From: Malikia spinosa
Lineage (GTDB): Bacteria > Pseudomonadota > Gammaproteobacteria > Burkholderiales > Burkholderiaceae_C
Direction: 5' to 3'
DNA: 64,000 bases
NCBI RefSeq assembly: GCF_002980625.1
Contig: NZ_PVLR01000011.1
Span: 62,001 to 126,000 of the forward strand
Shown here: piece by piece, positions 29,056 through 37,574 of the stretch
Layout: each line of letters opens with the position of its first letter
Numbering within the stretch: position 1 is the first letter of the stretch
Translations under genes and position numbers: made by a program
Notes under the pieces: generated by a model
Seen by the model: the letters and a program-made list of their open reading frames with translations, nothing else
Database searches by the model: none
Told to the model about the DNA's origin: nothing

Positions 29056-30027
29056 ATGATGACCGGCTCCATCCTTTCCACCGATGAGCTCCCGTCGAAC
29101 GAACGGGCCCAGGCTTGGCGCGACTGGATGTCGACGCTGTTCTTCGGGCTGGAGTCCGACCTGTACGGCGCCGAGGTATTCGACGGCCATCTGAGCAATG
29201 CGCGCGCTGGCGACGTGCTGATGACCCGGCTCGATGCCAACCGCCACCGCGTGATCCGCAGCCCCGGACTGGCGCGTGCCAGCGAGGCCAGCTACCTCAA
29301 GATCATCGCGCCCTGGGAAGGCAATGCCGCCGTCGAGCAGCATGGCCGCCAGGCCTGGGTCAGGCCCGGTGGCTGGGCCATCTACGACACCACCGGCAGC
29401 TACGAAGTCGCCAACCCCGAGCGTTCGCAGCACCTGATCGTGATGCTGCCCAAGGAGCAGCTGATCGAGCGCGGCCTGCGGCTCGACCCGCTGATGGGCC
29501 GGCATGTGGGCGGGGCCAGCGGCATCTCACGGGTGGCGCTCGAGGCCATGCGCCATACCTACCAGGAGCTGCCGAGCATGACGCCCGAGGCCGCGCGCGG
29601 TGCTGGCGACCTGATCCTGGAAATGGTGCGGCTGTCGCTGCAGGAGCTGGCAGGCCGGGGCAATGGCGCGACCCAGCGCGAGGCGTTCAAGGACCGGATT
29701 CGCGACTACATCGGCCAGCATTTGCGCGACCCGGCGCTGTCGATCGACCGGATTGCCGAGGTGCTCAGGTGCAGCAAGCGCCATCTGCACCAGGCTTTTT
29801 CCGACGAGGAAGTCACGCTGGCCCAGTTCATCCTGCAGCGCCGGCTGCAGGCCTGCATGCGCGACCTGCGCAATCCCCAGTACCAGCCGCGCACGATCAC
29901 CGACATCGCGTTTTCCTGGGGTTTCAACAACGGCGCCCATTTCAGCCGCGTGTTCCGCGAGCATGCCGGGCTGTCGCCGAGCGATTTTCGCGCCGCCTCG
30001 CTGGCAGCGGGTTTGCTGCCGCACTGA
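29056..30027 (+). CDS. AraC family regulator, probable activator of the p-cresol operon
   Basis: A 323-aa protein with an N-terminal effector-binding region of the AraC_binding_2 type (about residues 10-190) and a C-terminal pair of helix-turn-helix motifs (IDRIAEVLRCSKRHLHQAF and ITDIAFSWGFNNGAHFSRVF, about 235-310). It is most like FeaR/NahR-unrelated AraC activators of aromatic catabolism. It is divergent from pchA with 157 nt between starts, so it most likely controls the operon in response to p-cresol or its aldehyde. Confidence 0.9.
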   Translation: MMTGSILSTDELPSNERAQAWRDWMSTLFFGLESDLYGAEVFDGHLSNARAGDVLMTRLDANRHRVIRSPGLARASEASYLKIIAPWEGNAAVEQHGRQAWVRPGGWAIYDTTGSYEVANPERSQHLIVMLPKEQLIERGLRLDPLMGRHVGGASGISRVALEAMRHTYQELPSMTPEAARGAGDLILEMVRLSLQELAGRGNGATQREAFKDRIRDYIGQHLRDPALSIDRIAEVLRCSKRHLHQAFSDEEVTLAQFILQRRLQACMRDLRNPQYQPRTITDIAFSWGFNNGAHFSRVFREHAGLSPSDFRAASLAAGLLPH

Positions 30028-30091
30028 GAGCCGTCAGCCGCTGGCGCGCGCGCAACGCCCAGGCTACCCCAGACTGGCGCGCGACCGCCGG

Positions 30092-31144
30092 CTAACGCGC
30101 CGCGCAGCCGCGGCAGACCGCCAGCGCCAGCCGGTGCAGCGCCTGCCAGGGGTCGGCCGGCCAGTCGGCGTCCTTGAGTCCCTTGACGATGCCGTCGACC
30201 TTGTGCGCGTCCTGCAGCCACTGCGCAAGCTGGGCCGGACCCAGGCGCGGCAGCACGCGCTCGAAGCGCTTTTCCTTCGCGCCCCAGACCCGCTGCTCAC
30301 GCAGCACCATCGGCAGCGGCCGGCCGTCGGCGACCGCGCGCTTGACGCGGTTCAGGGCCCGGATATCGTCGGCCAGCGCCCAGTGCACCAGCACGGCGGC
30401 CTCGCCCTCGGCCTGCAGGCCGTCGAGCATGCGCTGCACCCGCGCCGGCTGGCCGTCGAGCACGGCCTCGGCCAGTTTGAACGGGTCGTAGCGCGCGACA
30501 TTGAGCACCGCGCTCTCGACCTGCTCGAAGTTGAGCTCGCCCTGCGGGTAAAGCAGCGCCAGCTTCTGGATCTCCTGGTGCGCGGCCAGCAGGTTGCCCT
30601 CGACCCGGTCGGCCATGAAGGCCAGGATGCGCTGGCCCGGCTCGCCCGCGGCGACGCGCTGGCCCTGCTGCTGCAGGCGCTGCGCGATCCAGCCCGGAAG
30701 CTGGGCCCGCTCGACCGGATCGATCCGCACCGTCACGCCATGGGCGTCGAGGGCGCCGAACCAGGCGCTTTTCTGGGTCGCGGCATCGAGCCGCGGCAGC
30801 AGCACCAGCGTCAGCATGCTGTCGTTGCCGGCCGCCCCGGCGGCGATCTGCTGTAGCGCGACCGAACCCTCCTTGCCCGGCTTGCCGGACGGGATGCGGA
30901 TCTCGACCAGCTGCTTGTCGGCGAACAGGCTCAGAGAGCCGCCGGCGGCCATCACCGCGCTCCAGTCGAAATGCGCGCCGGCGACGGTGAAGACGCTGCG
31001 CTCGCTGTGACCCTGGGCGCGTGCAGCAGCGCGGATCGCGTCGGCCGCCTCCTGCTGCAGCAGCGGATCGTCACCGTGCAGGGTGTAGAGGGTTTTCAGC
31101 CCGCGCTGCAGCTGCGCGGGTAATTGGAGGGCGGGGACTTGCAT
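30092..31144 (-). CDS. holA: DNA polymerase III delta subunit
   Basis: Delta subunit of the clamp-loader complex, which opens the beta clamp for loading on DNA. The 350-aa protein shows LYTLHGDDPLLQQEAADAIR near the N terminus, FADKQLVEIRIPSGKPGKEG, and the C-terminal helical collar with GLKDADWPADPWQALHRL. These fit HolA. It usually follows lptE and leuS directly; here about 2.9 kb with arginase, MocR and DUF2917 genes separates them. The ATG at 31144 is chosen for family length. Confidence 0.92.
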   Translation of the reverse strand: MQVPALQLPAQLQRGLKTLYTLHGDDPLLQQEAADAIRAAARAQGHSERSVFTVAGAHFDWSAVMAAGGSLSLFADKQLVEIRIPSGKPGKEGSVALQQIAAGAAGNDSMLTLVLLPRLDAATQKSAWFGALDAHGVTVRIDPVERAQLPGWIAQRLQQQGQRVAAGEPGQRILAFMADRVEGNLLAAHQEIQKLALLYPQGELNFEQVESAVLNVARYDPFKLAEAVLDGQPARVQRMLDGLQAEGEAAVLVHWALADDIRALNRVKRAVADGRPLPMVLREQRVWGAKEKRFERVLPRLGPAQLAQWLQDAHKVDGIVKGLKDADWPADPWQALHRLALAVCRGCAAR

Positions 31145-31191
31145 GGTGTGCGTTTGATTGTAGAGTGGCCTGTCACCCGGAGGAAAACCGC

Positions 31192-32142
31192 ATGGACAGC
31201 TCAACCTGCATCAGCCTGATCGGCGCGCCGACCGACATCGGCGCCAGCGTGCGCGGCGCCTCGATGGGGCCGGAGGCGATGCGGGTCGCCGGCCTGCAAG
31301 CGGCGCTCGAACAGCGCGGGCTGCGGGTGCTTGACCAGGGCAACCTGGCCGGGCCGGCCAACCCCGACCTGCCGGCGCAAGGCGGCTACCGTCATCTGGC
31401 CCAGGTGATCGCCTGGAACCAGCGCGTGCACGAGGCGGTGCTGGCCGAGCTGCGGCAGGACCGGCTGCCGCTGCTGCTGGGCGGCGACCATTGCCTGGCG
31501 ATCGGCTCCATCAGCGCGGTCGCGCTTCACTGCCGCGAGCGCGGCCGGCGCCTGCGCGTGCTCTGGCTCGATGCCCATGCCGACTTCAATACCCGCGAGC
31601 TGACGCCGAGCGGAAATATGCACGGCATGCCGGTGGCTTGCCTGTGCGGCCTCGGACCGCCCGGATTGACCCGGCTGGGCGGCGGCGATGCGCCGGCGCT
31701 GCAGCCCGGGCAGCTGCGCCAGCTTGGCATCCGCAGCGTCGACCCGGGTGAGAAGCGGCTGGTGCATGAACAGGGCCTGGAGGTCTACGACATGCGCTAC
31801 ATCGACGAACACGGCATGCGCCACGCGATGGAACAGGCCCTGCTCGGTGTCGATGCCGACACCCACCTGCATCTCAGCCTGGACCTGGACTTCCTGGACC
31901 CGGAGATCGCGCCCGGCGTCGGCACCCCGGTGCGCGGCGGACCGAACTACCGCGAGGCCCAGCTCTGCATGGAGATGATCGCCGACAGCGGCCGGCTGGC
32001 CAGCCTGGACCTGATGGAGCTCAACCCGGCGCTCGATCTGCGCAACCGCAGCGCGCGGCTGGCGGTCGACCTGATCGAGAGCCTGTTCGGCAAGAGCACG
32101 CTGATGCGACCACGCGCGCGGGCCGAAGCCGGCGGGAACTGA
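31192..32142 (+). CDS. rocF: Arginase
   Basis: Manganese enzyme that splits arginine into ornithine and urea. The 316-aa protein has the metal ligands His100 (GGDHCLA), Asp127/His129/Asp131 (DAHADFN) and Asp231/Asp233 (LDLDFLDP). It also has the family APGVGTPVRGG. An agmatinase or formiminoglutamase is less likely, because the sequence follows the RocF pattern. GGAGG precedes the ATG. The gene is divergent from holA (47 nt) and convergent with the MocR-type gene, which may control it. Confidence 0.93.
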   Translation: MDSSTCISLIGAPTDIGASVRGASMGPEAMRVAGLQAALEQRGLRVLDQGNLAGPANPDLPAQGGYRHLAQVIAWNQRVHEAVLAELRQDRLPLLLGGDHCLAIGSISAVALHCRERGRRLRVLWLDAHADFNTRELTPSGNMHGMPVACLCGLGPPGLTRLGGGDAPALQPGQLRQLGIRSVDPGEKRLVHEQGLEVYDMRYIDEHGMRHAMEQALLGVDADTHLHLSLDLDFLDPEIAPGVGTPVRGGPNYREAQLCMEMIADSGRLASLDLMELNPALDLRNRSARLAVDLIESLFGKSTLMRPRARAEAGGN

Positions 32143-32160
32143 GCGCTCGCTCGATCCCGC

Positions 32161-33636
32161 TCATGGCGCATCGCCCTGGTGCCGCGCCAGTTCTCCGATC
32201 CGCGCCAGCGCCCGCCGTTCCACGTCGGTCCAGGCGCCGGCAAAGCTCAGCCGCAGGCAGTGGCGAAAGCGATCGGTCGCGGTGAACAGCGCGCCCGGCC
32301 CGAAGGTGATGCCCTCGGCGACGCAGCGCTGGAACAGGGTCATGGCATCGAGCTGTCCGGGCAGCTCCACCCACAGGGTATAGCCCGCCGACGGATCGCT
32401 GACCCGGGTGCCACGTGGAAAGCCGTCGCTGATCAGGCCGCGGGCCTCTTGCAGCCGGTCCTTCATCAAGGCGCCGAGACGGCGCATGCGGGCCTCGTAG
32501 CCGGCCTGCGACAGCAGATCGGCCAGTGCCTGCTCCAGCACCACATTGGTCGGGCCGCCCTGCACCCGTTTCAGCATGCTCACGCTGTCCTTCCAGCGCC
32601 CGGCCTCGACCCAGCCGAGGCGCAGCCCGGGTGCCACGGTCTTGGAGAACGAGCCGCAGACCATCACACCCCCGTCCTGGTCGAACGCCTTGGCGGCCTT
32701 GCGCCGCTCGTCCGCCGCCAGCAGGTCGTTGAAGACCACGTCCTCGATCAGGGGAATCTGCCGGCTGGCCAGCATCTGCACCAGGGCACGCTTGTCCGAG
32801 TGCTTCATGACCGCCCCGAGCGGATTGGACAGGGTCGGCACCGACAGCACGACCTTGACCGGCTGCGTGTCCAGCGCCAGTTGCAAGGCCGGCAAGGACA
32901 GGCCCTGCTTCGGATGGGTCGGCACCTCCAGCACGCGCAAGTTCAGGGACTCCAGCAAGTCCAGGAAGCCGAAATGGGTTGGCGACTCCAGCGCCACCAC
33001 GTCACCGGGCTTGGTCACGGCGCGCAGGCAAAGGCCGACCGCATGAATGCAACTCGACGTGATGATGAGGTCGTCGGCCAGCAGCTGGCAGCCCAGGTGC
33101 AGGGCGCGCCGAGCCACCGCCTCGCGCAAGGCCAGCGTGCCCGGCGAGTCGCTGTATTCGATCAGACTCTGGCGATGGATGCGGGTGGCCCGCGCCAGCG
33201 CGACGCGGACGCGGTCGTCATCGAAGAACAGGGGGTCCTTCGGACAGGCGCCACCAAAGCTGACCACCGGGTAGGCCGCGCCGAAGGTCACCTCCCGGCC
33301 CTGGGGCTGGAACACCGCGATGGTTTCGGTGCGGCTCTTGCGCTGCAGCACCAGACTGTGCCGGGGCGGGCGACTGACCGCGGGCAAGGCCGGCCGGCGG
33401 CTGCGCGGCGCCACGAAATAGCCCGCTTTCGGCCGGGCCACCACCAGCTGGCGCTCCTCGAGCCACTGGAAGGCCTGCACCGCCGTGGACACCGAAACCC
33501 CGTTCTGCGACGCCAGGTCGCGCAGCGATGGCAGACGCTGCCCGACCCGGAATACCTGGGCGTCGATCATCTGCCCGATCCGCTGCCCGATCTGGGCATA
33601 CAGGGGTGTCTTGACCGAGGGCGACAGATTGCTCAT
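32161..33636 (-). CDS. MocR-type GntR regulator with aminotransferase domain
   Basis: A 491-aa protein with an N-terminal GntR winged helix (KTPLYAQIGQRIGQMI, then LPSLRDLASQNGVSVSTAVQ, residues 1-70) and a class-I aminotransferase-like domain (about 115-490). Lys332 in GSFSKTVAPGLRLGW is the expected PLP-binding Lys. MocR proteins use PLP and an amino acid or amine as effector. It is convergent with arginase (18 nt between stops), which suggests, but does not show, control of arginine breakdown. Confidence 0.91.
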   Translation of the reverse strand: MSNLSPSVKTPLYAQIGQRIGQMIDAQVFRVGQRLPSLRDLASQNGVSVSTAVQAFQWLEERQLVVARPKAGYFVAPRSRRPALPAVSRPPRHSLVLQRKSRTETIAVFQPQGREVTFGAAYPVVSFGGACPKDPLFFDDDRVRVALARATRIHRQSLIEYSDSPGTLALREAVARRALHLGCQLLADDLIITSSCIHAVGLCLRAVTKPGDVVALESPTHFGFLDLLESLNLRVLEVPTHPKQGLSLPALQLALDTQPVKVVLSVPTLSNPLGAVMKHSDKRALVQMLASRQIPLIEDVVFNDLLAADERRKAAKAFDQDGGVMVCGSFSKTVAPGLRLGWVEAGRWKDSVSMLKRVQGGPTNVVLEQALADLLSQAGYEARMRRLGALMKDRLQEARGLISDGFPRGTRVSDPSAGYTLWVELPGQLDAMTLFQRCVAEGITFGPGALFTATDRFRHCLRLSFAGAWTDVERRALARIGELARHQGDAP

Positions 33637-33819
33637 GCGGGCTATTGTGCCGAATCCAGGCCCGGAACCCGAGGAAGCACACAGTACAGATTGCCACCGG
33701 CTCGCACTACACAGATCGGCGCGCCGTCGGGCCTGACAGGCTGCGAATAGGGCCGTGTTGTGGCTTGGCGCCCTGGTGCCGCCAGCGGACAGTGGAGCCA
33801 TACAGGAAGGAACCCGCCC

Positions 33820-34122
33820 ATGACCTCTTCACCATCCCTGATCGAACTGTGGCCCGGACAGGCCCGGACCCTGCGCGCCGCCCCAGGCCTGCGGCTGCGA
33901 GTCTGGAGCGGCCGGCTCTGGATCACTGGCTCGGGCGATCCGAACGACTATTTCGTGGCGGCTGGCCAGACCCTGACCCTGGGCCAAGGCCTGCTGGTGC
34001 TCGAAGCCGACGCCGGACCAGCTCGTTACTCGCTGATCCGCCCGGCTGCAGCTCAGTCGGGCCTGATCGCTGCCAGCCGGCGCATCAGCTGGCGCACGAT
34101 GTCGGACTGCATCTCGCGGTAG
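33820..34122 (+). CDS. DUF2917 domain protein
   Basis: A 100-aa protein with the DUF2917 pattern LRLRVWSGRLWITGSGD, then DYFVAAGQTLTLGQGLLVLE, a small cupin-like beta sandwich of unknown function. GGAAGG precedes the ATG at 33820. Its last 70 bases overlap the 3' end of lptE on the other strand, so the coding sequence past about residue 78 is shared antisense with lptE. It is divergent from the MocR gene. Confidence 0.75.
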   Translation: MTSSPSLIELWPGQARTLRAAPGLRLRVWSGRLWITGSGDPNDYFVAAGQTLTLGQGLLVLEADAGPARYSLIRPAAAQSGLIAASRRISWRTMSDCISR

Positions 34123-34640
34123 AGCAGTTCTTCCTCGGCCTGCTTGCCGAGCACGAGTGCCTCGTCGTAGCTGAGGTCGCGCTCCTGCAGCAGTTCGAGA
34201 TCATCAATCAGGTCGCGGCCCTTGCCGCTGCGGACGCGGAACTTGAAGCGCACGCGCAGCTGCAGTTCGCGCACCTGGCCAATCGAGGTAATGCCGACCA
34301 CGGCGCGCTCGCGCTGCTCGTTGAGCACCGTCAGCTCGACCTCGGCCGGCGCCTGCAACTGGCCTGCCAGCGCCGGCTCGACCAGCTGCACACCGCTGGC
34401 TTGCAACTGGGCGCGCAGCTCGCGCCCGATCTCGCTGTGCTCCGACAGGTTGCTGCGCAGGCTGGCAAAGGGCAGCTTGAGCGCGCCGCGCAGCCGGAAG
34501 CCGCAGCCGGCCAGCGCCAGCGTCAGTCCGCCAGCTGCAGCGGCCCGCAGCCAGGCGCGGCGGTCAACCCCAACCGCCAAGGCCGCGGCATCGGCGGCCA
34601 GCAGCGAGCCGGATGGCGGGTGCGAGGTCGGGGCGCGCAT
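34053..34640 (-). CDS. lptE: LPS assembly lipoprotein LptE
   Basis: Outer-membrane lipoprotein that plugs the LptD barrel and helps insert lipopolysaccharide. The 195-aa precursor has a long N-terminal region with DRRAWLRAAAAGG and a lipobox LALAGC (Cys at about residue 46). The mature start is GFRLRGALKLPFASL, the classic LptE beginning. It begins 5 nt after the leuS stop, so it is co-transcribed. The twin-Arg-like leader is odd, but a lipobox lies within it. Confidence 0.9.
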   Translation of the reverse strand: MRAPTSHPPSGSLLAADAAALAVGVDRRAWLRAAAAGGLTLALAGCGFRLRGALKLPFASLRSNLSEHSEIGRELRAQLQASGVQLVEPALAGQLQAPAEVELTVLNEQRERAVVGITSIGQVRELQLRVRFKFRVRSGKGRDLIDDLELLQERDLSYDEALVLGKQAEEELLYREMQSDIVRQLMRRLAAIRPD

Positions 34641-34645
34641 CGGGG

Positions 34646-37462
34646 TTACAGCACCACGTTGACGAGGCGGCCCGGCACCACGATCACCTTCTTCGGTGTC
34701 GCGCCGTTGGCCTGCTTCTGCACCGGCTCGCTGGCGACGGCAGCCGCCTCGATCGCGGCCTTGTCGGCGCTGGCCGGCACCAGGATCGAACCGCGCAGCT
34801 TGCCGTTGATCTGCAGCATCAGCTCGATCTCGTCCTGCACCAGCGCGGCCGGATCGACCTTGGGCCAGGGCGCGTCGAGCAGCTCGCCAAGCTCGCCGGC
34901 ATAGCCGAGGCTGCTCCAGAGCTGGTGCGTGATATGCGGCGTCGCCGGGTACAGGCAGCGCAGCAGGATGCCGAAGCCCTCGATCAGCGCGACCTGGCCG
35001 CCGGCCGTGGCATCGGCGTCGAAGCCCTCAAGCGCATTGAGCATCTTCATCGTGCCCGAGACCACGGTGTTGTACTGCATGCGCTGGTAGTCGTAGTCGA
35101 CCTGCTTGAGCACGGTATGCAGCTCGCGGCGCAGCGCCTTGGCTTCCTTGCCGAACGCGACATCGTTGAGCTTGTGCGCCTGTGCCACGCTCTCGATCGC
35201 CTGGGTCCAGTTGGTGTGCGACAGCTTGTAGCCGAAGTTCCAGACCCGGCGCAGGAAGCGGTAGCTGCCCTCGACCGCGGCATCGTTCCATTCCAGCGTC
35301 GCCTCGGGCGGCGCGGTGAACATGGTGTAGAGGCGGGCCGTGTCGGCGCCGTACTTCTCGATCAGGTCCTGCGGATCGACGCCGTTGTTCTTGGACTTGG
35401 ACATGGTGCCCACGCCCTCGTAGTCGATCGCGGTGCCGACCGGCAGCAAGCCGTCGGCGCTTTCCACCGCGTTCTTGAGCTGGGCACCGACGATCTTGCC
35501 GCCCTCGTCGAGCAGATGCTCGACATCGTGCGGCCAGAAATATTCCTTGGCGCCCTTCTCGGTGCGGCGCGAATAGATATGGTTCAGCACCATGCCCTGG
35601 GTCAGCAGCTTCTTGAACGGCTCGTCGACCTTGACCAGGCCCAGGTCGCGCATGACCTTGGTCCAGAAGCGCGCGTAGAGCAGGTGCAGGATCGCGTGCT
35701 CGATGCCGCCGATGTACTGGTCCATCGGCATCCAGTAGTCGGCGCCTTCGGCCACCATGGCCTCGGCGTTCTTCGGGTCGCAGTAGCGCAGGAAATACCA
35801 GGACGAATCCACGAAGGTGTCCATGGTGTCGGTCTCGCGCCGCGCCGCGGCACCGCAGATCGGGCAGGTCACGCCGGCGTGGAAGCCTTCGTGCTTGACC
35901 AGCGGGTTGCCGGAGCCATCCGGCACGCAGTCCTCGGGCAGCACGACCGGCAGGTCTTTTTCCGGCACCGGCACCGAGCCGTGCTGGGCGCAGTGGATGA
36001 TCGGGATCGGCGTGCCCCAGTAGCGCTGGCGGCTGATGCCCCAGTCGCGCAGGCGGAAGGTGGTCTTCTTCTCGCCCAGGCCCTTGGCGCCCAGCAGTTC
36101 GGCCACCTTGTCGACCGCCGCCTTGTAACCCAGGCCATCGAGCGCGCCGGAGTTCACGCACACCAGCGCGCCGGTCTTGTCCGCGTACCAGTCCTGCCAG
36201 CGGGTGTCATCGAACACCTTGAAGCCGGACGGGGCCGAAGCGGCCAGTCCGCCGCGCTCCTCAGTCACAAGCTCCGATTCGTCGCGCGGCGGCCTGACCG
36301 CTCCGTCCCCTGCGCCCTGGCTCACCCCCTCCGGAACGCCAACGACCTGCTTGATGGCGATGCCGTACTTGAGCGCGAAGGCGAAATCGCGCTCGTCGTG
36401 TGCCGGCACGCCCATCACGGCGCCGTCGCCGTAGCTCATCAGCACATAGTTGCCGACCCAGACCGGTACCTGTTCGCCGGTCAGCGGATGGGTCACGAGC
36501 AGGCCGGTCGGCATGCCCTTCTTTTCCTGCGTCGCGAGCTCGGCCTCGGTGGTGCCGCCCTGCCTGCATTCCTCGAGGAAAGCGGCCAGCGCCGGGTTGG
36601 TCTCGGCCGCGTGCAGCGCCAGCGGGTGCTCGGCCGCCACGGCGCAGAAGGTCACGCCCATGATGGTGTCGGCGCGCGTCGTGAACACGTAGAGATGGCC
36701 GTCCTGGATGGCATTGCCGTCATGACCGCGGATCTGGTGCGGGAAGGCAAAGCGCACGCCGCTGCTCTTGCCGATCCAGTTCTCCTGCATCAGGCGCACC
36801 TTGTCGGGCCAGCCGTCGAGCGTCGCCGCCTCGTTGCCGAGCTGCACATGCTGCAGCAACTCCTCGGCATAGGACGTGATGTTGAGGTAGTAGCCCGGGA
36901 TCTCGCGCTTCTCGACCGGCGCGCCAGTGCGCCAGCCGCGGCCGTCGATCACCTGCTCGTTGGCCAGCACGGTCTGGTCGACCGGGTCCCAGTTCACGAC
37001 CTGGGTCTTGCGGTAGGCGATGCCCTTTTCGAGCATCTTGAGGAACAACCACTGGTTCCACTTGTAGTACTCGGGCGAGCAGGTGGCGATCTCGCGCGAC
37101 CAGTCGACCGCCAGGCCCATCGCCTGCATCTGCTGCTTCATGTAGGCGATGTTCGAGTAGGTCCACTGCGCCGGCGGCACCTTGTTCTTGAGCGCCGCGT
37201 TCTCGGCCGGCAGGCCGAAGGCGTCCCAGCCCATCGGCATCAGGACGTTGTAGCCCTGCATGCGCAGCTGGCGCGTCAGCATGTCGTTGATCGTGTAGTT
37301 GCGCACATGGCCCATGTGCAGCTTGCCGCTCGGATAAGGCAGCATCGAGCAGGCGTAGTACTTGGGCTTGCTGCTGTCCTCGCTCACGCGGTAGGCGTCA
37401 GCCGCCGTCCAGTGGGCATGCGCGGCGCGTTCGATCTCTTGGTGCTGGTATTTGTCTTGCAT
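34646..37462 (-). CDS. leuS: Leucyl-tRNA synthetase, with an in-frame insert
   Basis: Class I synthetase that charges tRNA-Leu. The 938-aa protein has the HIGH-type motif [14 protein letters not shown] (43-56), the editing domain (about 225-420), [15 protein letters not shown] (473-487), and KMSKS-type [12 protein letters not shown]. The C terminus [15 protein letters not shown] is complete. LeuRS is normally about 860-880 aa. Residues about 377-412 (36 aa, [20 protein letters not shown] onward) are extra relative to relatives and lie where the editing domain returns to the catalytic core. The insert DNA (36227-36334) holds a 9-bp inverted repeat. leuS heads the leuS-lptE unit. Confidence 0.97.
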   Translation of the reverse strand: MQDKYQHQEIERAAHAHWTAADAYRVSEDSSKPKYYACSMLPYPSGKLHMGHVRNYTINDMLTRQLRMQGYNVLMPMGWDAFGLPAENAALKNKVPPAQWTYSNIAYMKQQMQAMGLAVDWSREIATCSPEYYKWNQWLFLKMLEKGIAYRKTQVVNWDPVDQTVLANEQVIDGRGWRTGAPVEKREIPGYYLNITSYAEELLQHVQLGNEAATLDGWPDKVRLMQENWIGKSSGVRFAFPHQIRGHDGNAIQDGHLYVFTTRADTIMGVTFCAVAAEHPLALHAAETNPALAAFLEECRQGGTTEAELATQEKKGMPTGLLVTHPLTGEQVPVWVGNYVLMSYGDGAVMGVPAHDERDFAFALKYGIAIKQVVGVPEGVSQGAGDGAVRPPRDESELVTEERGGLAASAPSGFKVFDDTRWQDWYADKTGALVCVNSGALDGLGYKAAVDKVAELLGAKGLGEKKTTFRLRDWGISRQRYWGTPIPIIHCAQHGSVPVPEKDLPVVLPEDCVPDGSGNPLVKHEGFHAGVTCPICGAAARRETDTMDTFVDSSWYFLRYCDPKNAEAMVAEGADYWMPMDQYIGGIEHAILHLLYARFWTKVMRDLGLVKVDEPFKKLLTQGMVLNHIYSRRTEKGAKEYFWPHDVEHLLDEGGKIVGAQLKNAVESADGLLPVGTAIDYEGVGTMSKSKNNGVDPQDLIEKYGADTARLYTMFTAPPEATLEWNDAAVEGSYRFLRRVWNFGYKLSHTNWTQAIESVAQAHKLNDVAFGKEAKALRRELHTVLKQVDYDYQRMQYNTVVSGTMKMLNALEGFDADATAGGQVALIEGFGILLRCLYPATPHITHQLWSSLGYAGELGELLDAPWPKVDPAALVQDEIELMLQINGKLRGSILVPASADKAAIEAAAVASEPVQKQANGATPKKVIVVPGRLVNVVL
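36249..36292. repeat. Inverted repeat inside the leuS insert
   Basis: CCGCCGCGC (36249-36257) and GCGCGGCGG (36284-36292) form a perfect 9-bp repeat with a 26-nt loop, fully inside the extra LeuRS segment. It resembles an in-frame palindromic element. Confidence 0.6.
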
Positions 37463-37574
37463 GGCGATATTGGCAACAAAAACCGGCTGTGTGTTTCCCG
37501 GTCAATGGATGGCATTTTAGGCCGTTGTCTTCATGACGCCGCCGGGGCAGCCGGCCAGATCCCGAAACGGGGCG

